Positions 10,245 through 21,755 of a stretch of DNA of 42,698 nucleotides are shown here, one piece after another (position 1 is the first letter of the stretch; each line of letters opens with the position of its first letter). Origin of the DNA: Geosiphon pyriformis. Taxonomy: Eukaryota > Glomeromycota > Glomeromycetes > Archaeosporales > Geosiphonaceae. The position numbers were made by a program, and so were the translations under genes. Where the stretch lies: contig JAAOMT010000183.1 in NCBI GenBank assembly GCA_016748015.1, positions 181,237-223,934 of the forward strand, in the 5' to 3' direction. The notes under the pieces were generated by a model. That model searched no databases, was not told where the DNA came from, and saw only the letters and a program-made list of their open reading frames with translations.

Positions 10245-11479
10245 TTAATCAAGCTTGCGGCCAACTATCTTCTGAAACTTGAAATATGAATTCTGTTCAT
10301 TCATTTCCTTCACCAGTTTGTCAAGCATTATTCGATAAGTATGAGCAGAAAATCTTAAAGTTTGAGTAGCAAATTCTTCAACGACCTCTAGAATATGTTT
10401 GAAATCTGCAGCACATGCTTTGCCTGGAATTCCTCCCCAGTCACCGATTGGGCATGTGGTGTCTTTCAACTCTATGGTTTGAAATTTATTGGTATCTTTG
10501 ATAATTTGCGATAACAAAGGAATCAGCTCTGGGTCGAATCCCCTCGAAATAATTGCCGATGATGCTGAAAAATTGTTTCAATATGAGTAAATCATCAAAA
10601 TTTTTGCTCTGAAACGTTACCTAGTTGATCGAGAGAAATCTCTTACCAATATCCATATAAGCCTTCCCACGTGGCCCAACATTTAAAATTTGAAACGGAT
10701 GTTCAGCAACCTCCATCCATCCACCTGGTTTCAATAATCTTGCTACTTCATTTATCACCAAATTCCTCCATTCTTCCAGGGTAAAAACCAACTTCAAATT
10801 TCTTAAAAATACAAAATCAAATGATGAGTCATCAAATGGTAATGTTTCCAGTGCGTCTGCCTGGATAAAACTGACATTTGGTGGTTTAATTTCTTGGGGA
10901 TAGTTTTTTCGTATGTCAATTCCAATAAACGTGGATTCTGGGTAGTCATTCGCCACATCAAATAGCCACGTTCCCACGCCACAGCTAATGAAAGTAATAG
11001 GCCATATTAGATGGTGGCTTAAAAAACCAGATTGTTGTATATTCTTTACCATATATCAAGAACTCGCGCTCCGTTATTCAAAGTAGCTTCGATTGGTGCA
11101 GAAAAATTTTTTTGCCATACAAGTTTGAAAAAATAGTGTCTGTTTATTTCGAAATCTTGTTCATTGTAATTATCCTGAAATTTCGCAATCAAATTGAGTT
11201 TTTTTTGCTGATTTATTTGACAAAATTTTAGTTATTAACAAAAACCTTACCGGAAATATACCCTTTTCAATAACAGGGTCAAAAAATCGTTGGGCATTCA
11301 ACAATGTTTGTTCTTTATTACCCGAATTCTTACTGGTTTCATCGGCTATTTTATTGAATGAATCTTAGAGGCTGGCAATTGAAGTATTCAAAGTCAATTT
11401 CGAAATGAAGAGAATTACCGTTATTCTTTAAGTTTGGTGAAATGGAAGGTCGCCTCTTGGTCGAAGATATGTTTCCCAT
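10245..11479 (-). CDS. class I SAM-dependent methyltransferase, five exons, 318 aa
   Basis: Exons by phase-consistent GT-AG splicing: 11479-11419, 11363-11251, 11174-11050, 10984-10647, 10564-10245 (introns 55, 76, 65 and 82 bp). The coding sum of 957 nt gives 318 residues from ATG 11479 (MGNISSTKRRPSIS) to TAA. Motif I is DICCGVGTW (98-106); its first Gly position is Cys, made by a codon split TG|C over intron 3. The acidic end of the next strand is Asp 123 (FIGIDI), followed by QADALETLPF, the FDFVFLRN strand and the LLKPGGW motif (183-189). The C-terminal half has CPIGDWGGIPGKACA, as in fungal TAM/LaeA-like methyltransferases. The N-terminal 20 residues are basic and Ser-rich. The Gly-to-Cys change in motif I may weaken SAM binding or be tolerated. 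The substrate is unknown; likely cytosolic or nuclear. Confidence 0.88.
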
Positions 11480-13929
11480 TATAGGTTTTATAGTCCTTTT
11501 TATTCAAACTATATTTTAAATTAGTAAAAATACTTATTTTTCAAAAAAAAATGGAGTGTCTCTAGCATTTATAAAGAATTTCATACTCTACAGAATTTTG
11601 ACTATTGTTCCAAGAAAATCAATAGATAACGCCGCCAAATCCATTGTTTCCAATGATCTCCAGCACAGATAAGGTGGCAGTGTCACCAAGAATGCATTTT
11701 TTGTAAATGGAAACGCCACAAACAGATTATGTCCGAGTTTTTTCGATTTCACAACTCAGTCATAAAGTAGCTTTTGATGGACGAATCAGGTAGTCTTTTA
11801 GATATTTTGCCATTGATTGATGGGCTTTAAATTGTGAATTTTTCAAAAATGAAATCTACCCTATTTTACTGTTCTTGTTTCCTATCAATTTGGGATGGTT
11901 TTTCCTTTTATGTATTAAGATTTAATTTAGGGATAAATTTTAATATAAAGCTTTATAAATTTGAAGATTCTTATGCCTTTCGAGCATTTAGAAAGAAGTT
12001 TAAAATTGGCTTTGATAAATATTTTTCAATATGTTGTAAAAATAGGCTGTTTTAATTCAAATTAAATATGAAGATTGTGAAATCGATTCCAAATAATAAT
12101 CTCAGTAGCTATTTACTTTTTCCCTTGTGTGTGTAATAAGAAATGGTAATTTGAAAGTTATTTTGCTCCACATTATCTTGATAATTCTCTCGGTTATCAA
12201 AAAACTACATTTGATATAGCAAATTTAAAATTTTGGGACTTACGAAACAGATGTGTTTGATAGCACATACCAATTATTCCCTTTCTTTCATCCCAATATG
12301 TTTCATACATTTCGTTCTGTTTTTGTAACGACTAAAATTAAAGGTTGTTTAATTTGTTTCTCGATGCCCAAATTTTCACTAGGTTTCATACAAATTATCG
12401 AAATTGGTAACTGAGCCAATGGTTTGGATCTTATATGATATATACATTTTGATAGTTTTCTGAGTGGTCCAATCTTAAATATTTGAAATGGTAAAAAATT
12501 TAATAAATCTTGCATGATTTTAATGAATTACGACTGAAATTGTATTAAAGTATTTGAAGCTTCAATTTACTTTTATATTTTTAAAATCAAGCTAATTAAT
12601 GTGATTTGAAAATTTTTTATATATCATTAAATAATCAAAAAATTATCAATGTGGAATAAAAATAAGCATAATTCAGAAAGTGAATCAAAAAAAGTATAAT
12701 TTTCATGAGTAAGGTAAAAATTTGTAATGCTGAATATTGAAAAAAAGCTTTAATTAAGTTTATACTAAAAATATTCAATTACAGATTACTGATTTATCTC
12801 TCATTTATAAATCAAATTTGATAATTGTTAAAATATTTAAGTTTATTTTAAAAATTTTGGCCAAATTCTATTTTATTAAGATTAATAGATTGTTATAAAT
12901 TTAATATGATTTTTTTACATTTACTGTTTTATAAAAAATTTTAATAATCAAGCAATTATTTTAATTTATTTACCAATAAATTAATTTAATATCCCAAATT
13001 AGAATTTAACTGACTTGATAATTTAATTTAATTTATTCTAAATCTATAATATTGAAACAATTGGTTTATAATTTAACTTTATGTACTTAATTAATATATT
13101 AGCAAAAAACATGATTACAATTAAAATTAAATATTTTATTTTTATTATATTATTAAAAACTTGGTAACAAAATATAATATTGTAAAAGAAAAAGAAAGTA
13201 AATAAAAAATAACTTTCAATGATTAAATATATGTTTTATTCAAGTTTGATCAAATTTGGAAAAGGATAAAACTTAATTTGAGAAACTGGGACTGACATTA
13301 TTTTAGATAAGTCTAAAAAAAATCTATAGTTGAATATAAAATGCAAATTGTTTATTTAAAGTTTTATTTTATATAAATTTTGTTTGATCGATTTAAAATA
13401 ATAACTGCCCAGATCGTTATTCAAAAATAGTTTGTTTTGCAAAAATTTCATTCTCATTTAGTAATAACAAACATTTAAATATATACTAACCAACCATGTT
13501 AATTTTCTTCTTGAACATATATAGCTTTGCTCAATGTTACCGTTCACAAAGTTTTATTATGAATTCTCAACTTTCTAATATTTTTTTATAGGGCCAATTT
13601 TGAAATCTGACATAATTCGTTACCAAAAGCTTATTATCTTGATTCATATTTTCGACACACCATTAGCCCAAGGAAGGTGCCTTGTAAACCTCAAGCCTAA
13701 AGTTTCAACCCTTTGTCAAAGGCTCAAAACTTGAATCTCATGTATAGGGAGCTTGAGTGTAATGAAATTTTCCAAGACTTTCTCAAACGAATTTTTATTT
13801 TTAAATTTTTTAAAAAGATCAAATTGAATTTTTAGAAAAAATTATGTAGGAATGAAACACAAAATTAAAGCATTTATTTACCACCAAATATGTTGAATTT
13901 AATTTTTTGATTTGATGATGAAATTTGAA
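11480..13929. other. long intergenic stretch
   Basis: The upstream region of the methyltransferase is followed by 1.5 kb of extremely AT-rich DNA (about 12540-13400). Small frames at 11834-12055 (+) and 12303-12515 (-) show no motif. Nothing else supported. Confidence 0.5.
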
Positions 13930-14615
13930 TTATATGCGCTTTCAACTAACATTCGGTGGGTGTTCTTCCAAATACTTGAATTGCTTTTTTTTTACGATAT
14001 TGCTTTCTGGTGCATTAGAAACCCCAGCATTGCAGTTTATGGAATTCAAAAAATAATATTTAATACTTTTAATGTGCGTCCAGGCAACTTTTTCACAGCG
14101 TTTTCAATTATTTTTCCTAGCAAACTTTTTTTGTTTGTGGGGCTAAATTATTGGTAAAATTTTTATAGATAGCATTAAGAACACTCATGTTTTTCCATGT
14201 TATTCAATCAATTCTGGACCAAAATTTTCAGAAAATTTCCCTGTCAGCAATATGACGGGTGTTAAATTTTTCAAATGCCAATTGAGTTCACTATCTTGTT
14301 TTGATGTCCAGTTTTCAGCTTTGATAACGCATAGCGTGCTGGAAAATATTTTTCAACAATATGTTCCATATTAGACCATCGTATTCTTTCCTTTCCATTT
14401 CAAATTTTTTCTTCTGCGGAGACATTCTTATTATTGGCATCTCCTACACTCCGTTCATTTGCAGCATAGGAATGTGAAAAGTATTCGAGTGAAGTGGCTG
14501 AAATTCCAGGAGATCCTTTGGGATATCTGATATGGTTTAGTAAGATCATCTTTTAACTCGTGACTTGACAGCAGCAAGGTTCCCCAGATTTATTTGCAGG
14601 TTTAATAGTCTTAAA
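13930..14615 (-). pseudogene. Myb/SANT gene copy 3, heavily decayed
   Basis: On the minus strand the fragments appear in the same order as in copy 1, in shifting frames. About 14615-14560 reads RLLNLQINLGN (compare RLLSLLTPEN), then ISDIPKDLLEF (compare SLPNDFIEF). A Ser/Asn-rich linker (SATSLEYFSHSYAANERSVG, ending SAEEKI) meets TGA at 14400-14402. The same frame then reads RWSNMEHIVEKYFPARYALS (compare WNYIAKTYFPARKPTALYS in the Myb gene at 8767). After another shift comes ENWTSKQDSELNWHLKNL, a second repeat start. Further on, AVKKLPGRTLKVL and KAIQVFGRTPTE look like worn repeats. There are many stops and at least three frame changes, so no functional product is expected. The plus-strand frame at 13912-14157 is its shadow. 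Confidence 0.5.
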
Positions 14616-15954
14616 GTGGAGGAACTAAGCAAATAATATAACTCAACAATTGCAAAAATTTATTCTATCAGTGATAAATAGGAGCTGAATTACTGATTTT
14701 TGCATATCACATTCCTATTATGTCCAACTCCGATCAAGACTAAAATGATCCCCATTGGCTTTCACCTAGTATCCCCAACATTTTAAAATATCACTTTTTG
14801 AAGAAAATTTTCGAGTTTAAAAAATTAGAAATATAAATGGTGGAATATAAAATAAAGTCAGTACTCTCAGTTTGAGGCTCTATATTTTTATTTGGGTATC
14901 CCCCTTAAAAAAATAATCAAGCTTTTGAGGTACTAAGAAATAAGCTTTATTTTTTTATAAAGTGAAAAGAGAATCTTGATTAAATAAATGATCTTTGATG
15001 TTTTGTACAATTGGAAATTTAGTCAAAATTCTCAATTGCATGAGCCAGATTCTTTTGTAAGTTTTTCTGGGTTTCAAATTTTTGTGTTACTTACATCCCT
15101 AAATGTTGTTCCCAATTCCCAAAATTTGCACATAATTGGCATAAAACAGAGGTTTGTAGAATCCTGGTTAAGATATTCAAAGTTTAAAAATGACAGAAAT
15201 CTAGATGTGCCTTTGTGTTTAAAGGGAAGTTTTGAACATGGATTGTGGTTAAAATTTTCTTAAAAGGCATTCAAATTGATGAGAATTTCAGACACGGATT
15301 CCATTTCAAGTTAAATTATCTCATTGGATGCTCTTTAAATTTTAGAAGCGACCTAACTAATTTATGCATAAATATTTCTCGACGTATTCTTTGGTTAATT
15401 TTCTTTGGAACTTTTATTATTCTCCCAATGATGTCAAATTAAAAAATTGAAGAACATTCAATGAATTGGCAAATAGCTTCAATTTCTTATTTGCAAAGCG
15501 ATTTTCAGTATGCTTTAGGATTGCCAAAAACAATATTATTAACCTAGCCATTGCACAAAACCTTTGGTTAACAGTTGATTATTAATTTAAAATGTTCTTG
15601 GAATGTTCTGTCTGAAATCCATGTGAACTATTATTTCAGTTAATTTAAATTAATTGAACTTTTTGAAGTCTTAAAATTCCCAAAAAGATCAAAAATTAGA
15701 CAGAATCCAAACCCGATTGTCAATCACGGTGACCAAAATGACTCCACAATCGCCGTCAGCACCATCACTGAAGAGATTATGCTAAATGAGAATCAATCCA
15801 ATAATTTCATTGGGTCAAACAAGTATATCATCTCATGCAGAGCCCCATAAAACATCCCTTGTTCTCATTCTCTTTTTTTCTTTCTTGCCCGTTATTTTTT
15901 TTTAAACGGAGCTATAATATTTTTCCACCTACAATTTTTTCTTTGATTTATAAA
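14616..15954. other. intergenic with a coding-like patch at 15643-15850
   Basis: Two plus-strand frames (14988-15263, 15245-15442) have no motif. A patch at 15643-15850 (+), following a TTTCAG, reads through NPNPIVNHGDQNDSTIAVST to ISCRAP and a TAA. Its composition is protein-like, but it connects to nothing obvious and could be a relic exon. CT-rich DNA just before 15955 (15865-15900) suits the promoter or leader of the next gene. Confidence 0.35.
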
Positions 15955-16787
15955 ATGCAAGACAGATTTGTTGATGATTCTTCAGCGAAAGGTTAGTAGC
16001 TTGTTTGAAAAAACTTTTGTCATTGCTAGACAGTGAAAAAAGACCTGGTTTCAGGAAAGAGTACTAAAAAATTCACGACGGAAGCTCTTAGTAAGTCTTT
16101 GTTGCAGGAAAGCTTCAGGTTTATCACACAAAGGGTAAAAATTTGACAATAGGGAAAAATGTATACAATTCAAACAATATTTATGATGTTTTTACTGAAG
16201 GATTCTAGCATTTAAAACTTATAAAACAAGGCAGACAGCCCAAGTAAACATTTTGAAAGAGAGAAAACTAATTATTTTCCGAAATCTGAATGCTCTAAAT
16301 ATAAATAAACAGATTCGAAAACACAATTTGAAATAAAAGTCGAACTACCAGAAATACCATCCAAACTGGAACTCATAAAATTGAACGCTTCCATTATCGC
16401 TCAACAACTTTTAACACCTGAGGATTCTATTAGTGGCTCAGTTGCCACAACTCCTATACCATCAAGTGCTCCAACTATCGTAGAAGACCAAGAATCAACC
16501 GATGAACTTCCCAAACGAAGCAAAAGAAAAAGTTCATTTCCCATTCGATCACCTGATCGATTGGAAGATGACCAAGCCTTTCTTGGGACATGTCTCGTAT
16601 ATGAAATCTACGCTAAGAATCCATTATTTCTGTTGGACTTACCCCAAACCAAGCCCAAAGGTGGAATTAAAACAAGACTACGATCATCGGCTGGAAATAA
16701 GAAAAGGGTAAGTTTCAAAATTTCTGACGTGAAATAATGAGAAATTCTAAAGTAATGAAATTTTATATTTACAAACAGAGACTTTGA
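15955..16787 (+). CDS. unknown 165-aa basic protein, four exons
   Basis: Phase-consistent exons: 15955-15991, 16034-16090, 16313-16707, 16779-16787 (introns 42, 222 and 71 bp with GTTAGT, GTAAGT and GTAAGT donors and CAG acceptors). The product starts MQDRFVDDSSAKVKKDLVSG, continues KTQFEIKVELPEIPSKLELI, then a Ser/Thr/Pro linker (SGSVATTPIPSSAPTIVED), a basic run PKRSKRK, and a compact segment reading DDQAFLGTCLVYEIYAKN then PLFLLDLPQTKPKGG. It ends GNKKRRL with a 9-nt last coding exon. The basic runs look like nuclear localisation signals. The family is not recognised. Without the last intron the end would be VSFKISDVK. The exon 2 donor is chosen by phase; reading on instead would stop after TQRVKI (49 aa). 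Real coding DNA seems likely, the exact structure less so. Confidence 0.5.
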
Positions 16788-18205
16788 TAGATTCGTGACC
16801 CTGTTGATAAATTTTTTGGAGTTTCGATATTTTTTGATGTGCAAACCATTTTTGTGAACAAAATTATTCAAAGTAGCTTTGCATTATTATTTGAAAAGAA
16901 TTTTAGAACTGTGTAATCAGTCTCATTGTGTACAGGATTTTTTTTGATACTAACAAAGCTAAAAACAATTATTAAATCACTCTCATTAGTCTAAGCTAAA
17001 ATTTTGCTGAAATATAATAAATTTCCAAAAAAAATGCTTTGGCCTAAATATTGTAATATAATTTGCAACTTTGTCAAGGAATTGACAAAAGAAATTTCCA
17101 TGTACAATTCCCTTTCTCTCTAAAAGTGTTGAAAACTTTGAAATTTTTAGAATTCTAAATTTTAAAATCATTCCATAATTTCTATTCATTCATATTCCAA
17201 AACTCTTGGATCTTTAATGGGATTAAGTTACAGTTTGCCTAAAAAAAATAGCAAAGATCTAGTTTTTTTGGCTATGTTATCGAAATAAAATAGAGACAAT
17301 TTTTCAACTGAAAAAAGCTGAAGTTAAAAAGAGCGGAAAAAATTGCAAATTCTTTTCTACCCAACCAAATTGAATAATTTAAAAACAATTAATATTTTTA
17401 TATTTTTCAATTTCGGTTATTATCCTATGTGAATAATTATCTGTGAAAAATACTTACACTGGTCAGTTTTATAGCTTGCAAAAACTCGAATTTTTCAAAT
17501 AAATTTGGAGAAATAGAGCTTCAAAGCAAAAAAACGTTTGGTTTTCTCAAATTCTTTTATCAGAATAAGTTTACAATGACTTTACAATTGGATTTGATTA
17601 GCTATGGTAGACAAAAAAAAATAGTTAAGGATATTTAAACATAGCTGTATCAATTCACATCTAACAAAGAAAATTTTCAACCTCAATTATCTGCATCATG
17701 CTTAATCTCAAACTCATTCTTCGTTATTTTTATGTTTATTACATGGAAGAATTGTGAAAATAGGTAGGCCACATCAAAGAATGGTTCTTTTACTTTGTGA
17801 ATGAATCTAAATGAATGTAATGTTTGATTCTAAGTTAGGTTAGTTCGACTGAAAAATTAAAAATTTCTACCGGAAAAACATTTCCTCAAATTCACACACC
17901 CGTAAAAGACTTTAACATCTATTTAATTTTAATTTTTTAAAATACAGAATATAGTTAGACTACGAATATTTTTATTAAAATTTCTATTTTTCGAATTTAA
18001 ATAAAAATTTAGACAATTTGTTTTATATTTGATAAAAGGTCATCTGAGGCTTTTTGAGTCAGGTTTGTATATTTGTATACATTTTTATTGGAAGATCCTA
18101 CTTAATCTTGAACCTTAAGATACAAATATTAGTCTTGAGCAAAAGTTTCTAATAGAAAATTATGAAATCTGTTTTATTAAATGGACACAAATGACTAAGC
18201 AAATC

Positions 18206-18362
18206 AAATATTTATCAATAACAATCAAAAACTCAAAAGTCATTTTGGTTTTTTAATCTCTCTACAATCTAAGCTTCTCTTGGTTGAATTGAACCTTTAG
18301 CCAAATCACTAAATATTTATCAATAACAATCAAAAACTAAAAAATCATTTTGATTTTTTAAT
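18206..18362. repeat. direct repeat, two 52-bp copies 105 bp apart
   Basis: AAATATTTATCAATAACAAT followed by CAAAAACT begins at both 18206 and 18311, and similarity continues to TTTTTTAAT (about 48 of 52 bases the same). Flanking words (GAACCTTTAG / GAACCCTTAG) also recur, so the unit is probably a 105-bp tandem duplication with a partial third copy. Confidence 0.75.
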
Positions 18363-20167
18363 TTGAACCCTTAGCTTTCAAATATTATATGCTTAGTGAC
18401 GACATACATTATCAAATGGCAAAAAATTATGATCTCTAGGTCTATTTCAATGAAATTAGTGGAAAATTGAACATTAATATGCGAACAGTCTCTTCTTAAG
18501 GCGAAAATCAGCCATCATAAATATCGTGTTAAATAGAATGATAAGCGATATCAGGTACCCCTACATTGTAATTTAACGACCATCTTTCCATTTCAACTTT
18601 GTCCGTTTGATTTGACTAGCAAACTTTCTTACTCCATCTAAATGGAGGGAGTGATGCTTTGTATTGATCCATAATCAATAACAATTTTACCCATTTATTT
18701 TTGGATGTCAAAGTACATATTTTGAGATGTATCTCAAATCCTTTTGACTACATAACAATTTTTATAAAACAACTAGGGTGTTAGTTCCCTCATTTAGGGT
18801 AAAAGCATGCACAATGAGAAAGTTCTCAAGATATTGACTCATCGAAATGAAAAAATTTCTTACCTTCGGGAACTTGAAGCGATTAAATGGATATTAAAAA
18901 AAGAATAAAGTTCAAATTAGCAGAGAAAATTGTTTGGCAGCTATAATTGGACTGTAACATTAGTAATAAGAAATTTCCCATGTTTTGTCGCCATCAAACT
19001 CCAAAGCTTGGCTACCAAACCAAGAGTGCTTTAAAATAGTTGACAGAAATCAACCTCGGTTATGAAAAGGCCCGGATTGTCAGCTATAAAGAGGACAACT
19101 ATAAGTCAAATAGAGAAAGTTGATCTTGGGTAAATTTATTAAAAGCTAGTTAAAAAATTTGCACATAATTTGAATGGCACTCAGTACAAGGATTAAATGA
19201 GAATTGAAGACAAAATTTTGCCGATGATTGTATTTTAATTTACCAGCTTAATTTATGATAATATTAATTTTTTTTTTGACTGCAAGACTTTTTAAGTTAG
19301 GTATCAAAAACTTCTGAATGAAGCTTTGGATGTATTTTTTAAATATATTGAAGATAGGTTTTTTGTAACATATTTAACTTGATATTTTAATTTTTGATCT
19401 CATTAAAGAGAATGAGTTTTTTAAATGCTAAATTTTATTGTAATTATTTGGGTTGAATTGGATTAAAATGAGAAGAGTTTATTTTATAATTTTTTTAAAA
19501 ATAATTTAACAATTCATGCTTATTGTGAAATAAATAAACAAGTTTCCAAAGTTTTAATGTTCAGAGCTCAAAATTACTTCAAGTGAATAAATAACATTTA
19601 AAAGCATTTATATTCAAAATAGCTTTTCGACAATATTAAGTATTCATTTTTTAATTGATATCACAAATAAATGAAATTTTTAAGAAGAAAAGTTTTATAA
19701 TAAATTAACATATATAAAACTCAGACTTAATTTTATTTTTTATCTATTTTCTTGCTATTAACATTATTTAACTTAATTTATAATTCAGCAAATAATTTAT
19801 TTTAAAAAAAATTATTAAATTAATTGTTAATATTATTATTAATCTAATTAATTATTCTCTTTGATTATAAAATTTGTTAGTCGAACATATTTTCTGTAAT
19901 AATACTTACTAAGAAATTATTTTGAATTTTATGATAACCAAAAATTCATGTAATTTTAAAACTTGATTCTTTAATAATTACTTATCCAATATTTACAATA
20001 TTTGTATTTATTTTCTTAAACAATTTTATTTTAACATTAATGAAAAAAAAATCATGTATCTATTGAACATTTATACATTGTTGCATATTAAATTAAGTAG
20101 TCACATATATAACAAAAATAAAAAAGCTGCAAGTTAATTATTATAATAATAATATATAAATTTAAAT

Positions 20168-20223
20168 TTGTTACAACCTTTTTATTAAAAGTCTTAAGAC
20201 TTTTATTAGTAGTTGTTATAACA
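20168..20223. repeat. imperfect palindrome / hairpin
   Basis: The centre AAAAGTCTTAAGACTTTT is a perfect 18-bp palindrome. The flanks TTGTTACAACC and GTTGTTATAAC extend the arms to about 28 bp with a few gaps. No gene lies within several hundred bases. Confidence 0.65.
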
Positions 20224-21085
20224 TTAAAACTATTCCTGGCGTGTCATTTGCGAGAAACTTTGACTGGAGAAAAACTTGCGGTCAAAGAAAAAGAAAAAGC
20301 TTCAAAAAACAACCGAAAACTGTTTTAAATCTGTATTATTTAAGAGAAAAGCTTCCAAAACATTTTTTTAACTGTTTTTACTACTGAAATAACCTTCCTA
20401 ATTGTCGCTTTCTTTGATATAATAGCAGAAATAGTGGCTAGTAATTTTTTTGATATAATGCATTACTTTTAAAATAATATCTTATCTATTGAAGATATTT
20501 TATGCAGAAAAAATTATGCTATTGAGAAAAATTAATTGGTGTATTAAAAAAATTTTGTGCATATTGAATTTTCATATCTTTTTAATATTATATTTTCTTA
20601 ACACGATCTCTTAATTTAAAAGTATTTATTGCTGAACAATTTGCTTTTTTTCGGCATAAATTGAATTTAAAATATTTAATAATTAATTAATATTGTTATA
20701 ATTAATGATTTACATAATTCATTTCTTTTTTAAAAATCAATTTCAAAATTATTTCTTGAAATGTGTGAAAAAAAACAATTTTTTACCAATAAAATTATCA
20801 AACTTAAAATAAAATATAAATTATGTTTATAAATAGAATTATTCACAATAAATCATGTACTTGATAAACCATTTTTTTAACTTTATTTCAAGAGTAATTT
20901 TTAAAAATTGTGAGTTACAATTAATTGTAATTCATTATAATACTTCCAAAAAGTTGGATAATTGCAAATAGTGACAGTTATTGTAAACGGTTGTAGTAAT
21001 TGAGAAAAATTATGGAACTTTCAAATGAAATTTAGGTTGCAACCTTCAGAGTTACAACCCTTTAATCTTTAAACCACACTCATAG

Positions 21086-21755
21086 AATATGGCAATGAAC
21101 ATATACGGAATCAGCCAAGATTTAGAATAAAAGCCTCGAGCTTGGCGTCAAAATGGAAATTAAACTTTGAAGGGCTGATAGTTTCAAGTTAAAATTCTGT
21201 GATTGTAAGTGAAAAGAATTGATAAATTTGTCATTAAAAATATATATATATATTTTTTCGAAGAGCGGTAAATTACGAAAGAGGAAATACGTCAAAATAT
21301 CTTCGCGTATATTGATAATAGACGTTTTCATGCTTTGCAATTTGATCAGCTTATTAGAAATGTCGAAGCTTCCAAATCGAGTTCCTTAGATTCGTATGTA
21401 TAAACTTTTTAGAAAAATTTTCGAATAAATTCGGATTTTCTTTTAAAAAACAAAAAGTATAGAGCAATCACAAACAACCTTGACAATTAATAATACGGTA
21501 GGAGCAAAATTTTAATCACATTTATTCGAAAATTCAAAACAAAAGCCCCAATAACCATCTTGCACCTCACCGGAACAATATATTTTGGATTGTAATTCCT
21601 TCGTGGAGAACCGGATTGGTATGCCAACTTTTGGTGATCAGAGTCCTGGAAACGTCAATAAAGTGCCGGCTGCTGCCATCGCTCTATCACCTACAGGAGA
21701 GGCTACTACAACTACAAGCTCGGCTCCATCAATTAGTCCTTTGACACTAATTTAA
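21086..21755 (+). CDS. unknown multi-exon gene, 5' end missing
   Basis: Four exons join with phases kept: 21086-21187, 21282-21393, 21458-21497, 21609-21755 (TAA). The reading gives EYGNEHIRNQPRFRIKASS, then LASKWKLNFEGLIVSK, EEIRQNIFAYIDNRRFHALQ, FDQLIRNVEASKSSSLDSIE, and a Ser/Thr/Ala-rich tail (GEATTTTSSAPSISPLTLI). The first part (ASSLASKWKLN) loosely recalls a Myb-type recognition helix; this is weak. The last acceptor (GAG) is unusual, and no start codon or first exon was found. The frame stays open beyond the TAA to a GTAAGT donor at 21842 (FHAVAAQLSKCHKALKKR), so the TAA may be a later lesion. GC is higher than in the flanks. Family unknown. Confidence 0.35.

Larger units (their letters stand above)
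16788..21085. other. long gene-poor stretch
   Basis: No gene I can support over 4.3 kb. Noted inside: a 105-bp-spaced direct repeat (18206-18362), a palindrome (20168-20223), and a weakly coding-like patch at about 18975-19126 (+) with an in-frame TAG. 19770-20180 is almost pure A/T. Confidence 0.5.

Noticed and set aside
13912-14157. Plus-strand frame of 81 codons
   Set aside because: Antisense of the decayed Myb copy 3; no motif of its own.
16050-16260. Second open-looking reading (GKLQVYHTKGKNLTIGKNVY, then NSNNIYDVFTEGF)
   Set aside because: It lies inside the 222-bp intron of the gene at 15955-16787, ends at TAG and TAA, and would need a 17-bp intron to connect to the upstream exon.
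18975-19126. Coding-like patch (TKSALK, stop, LTEINLGYEKARIVSYKED)
   Set aside because: Short, broken, no splice partner and no motif; only noted.
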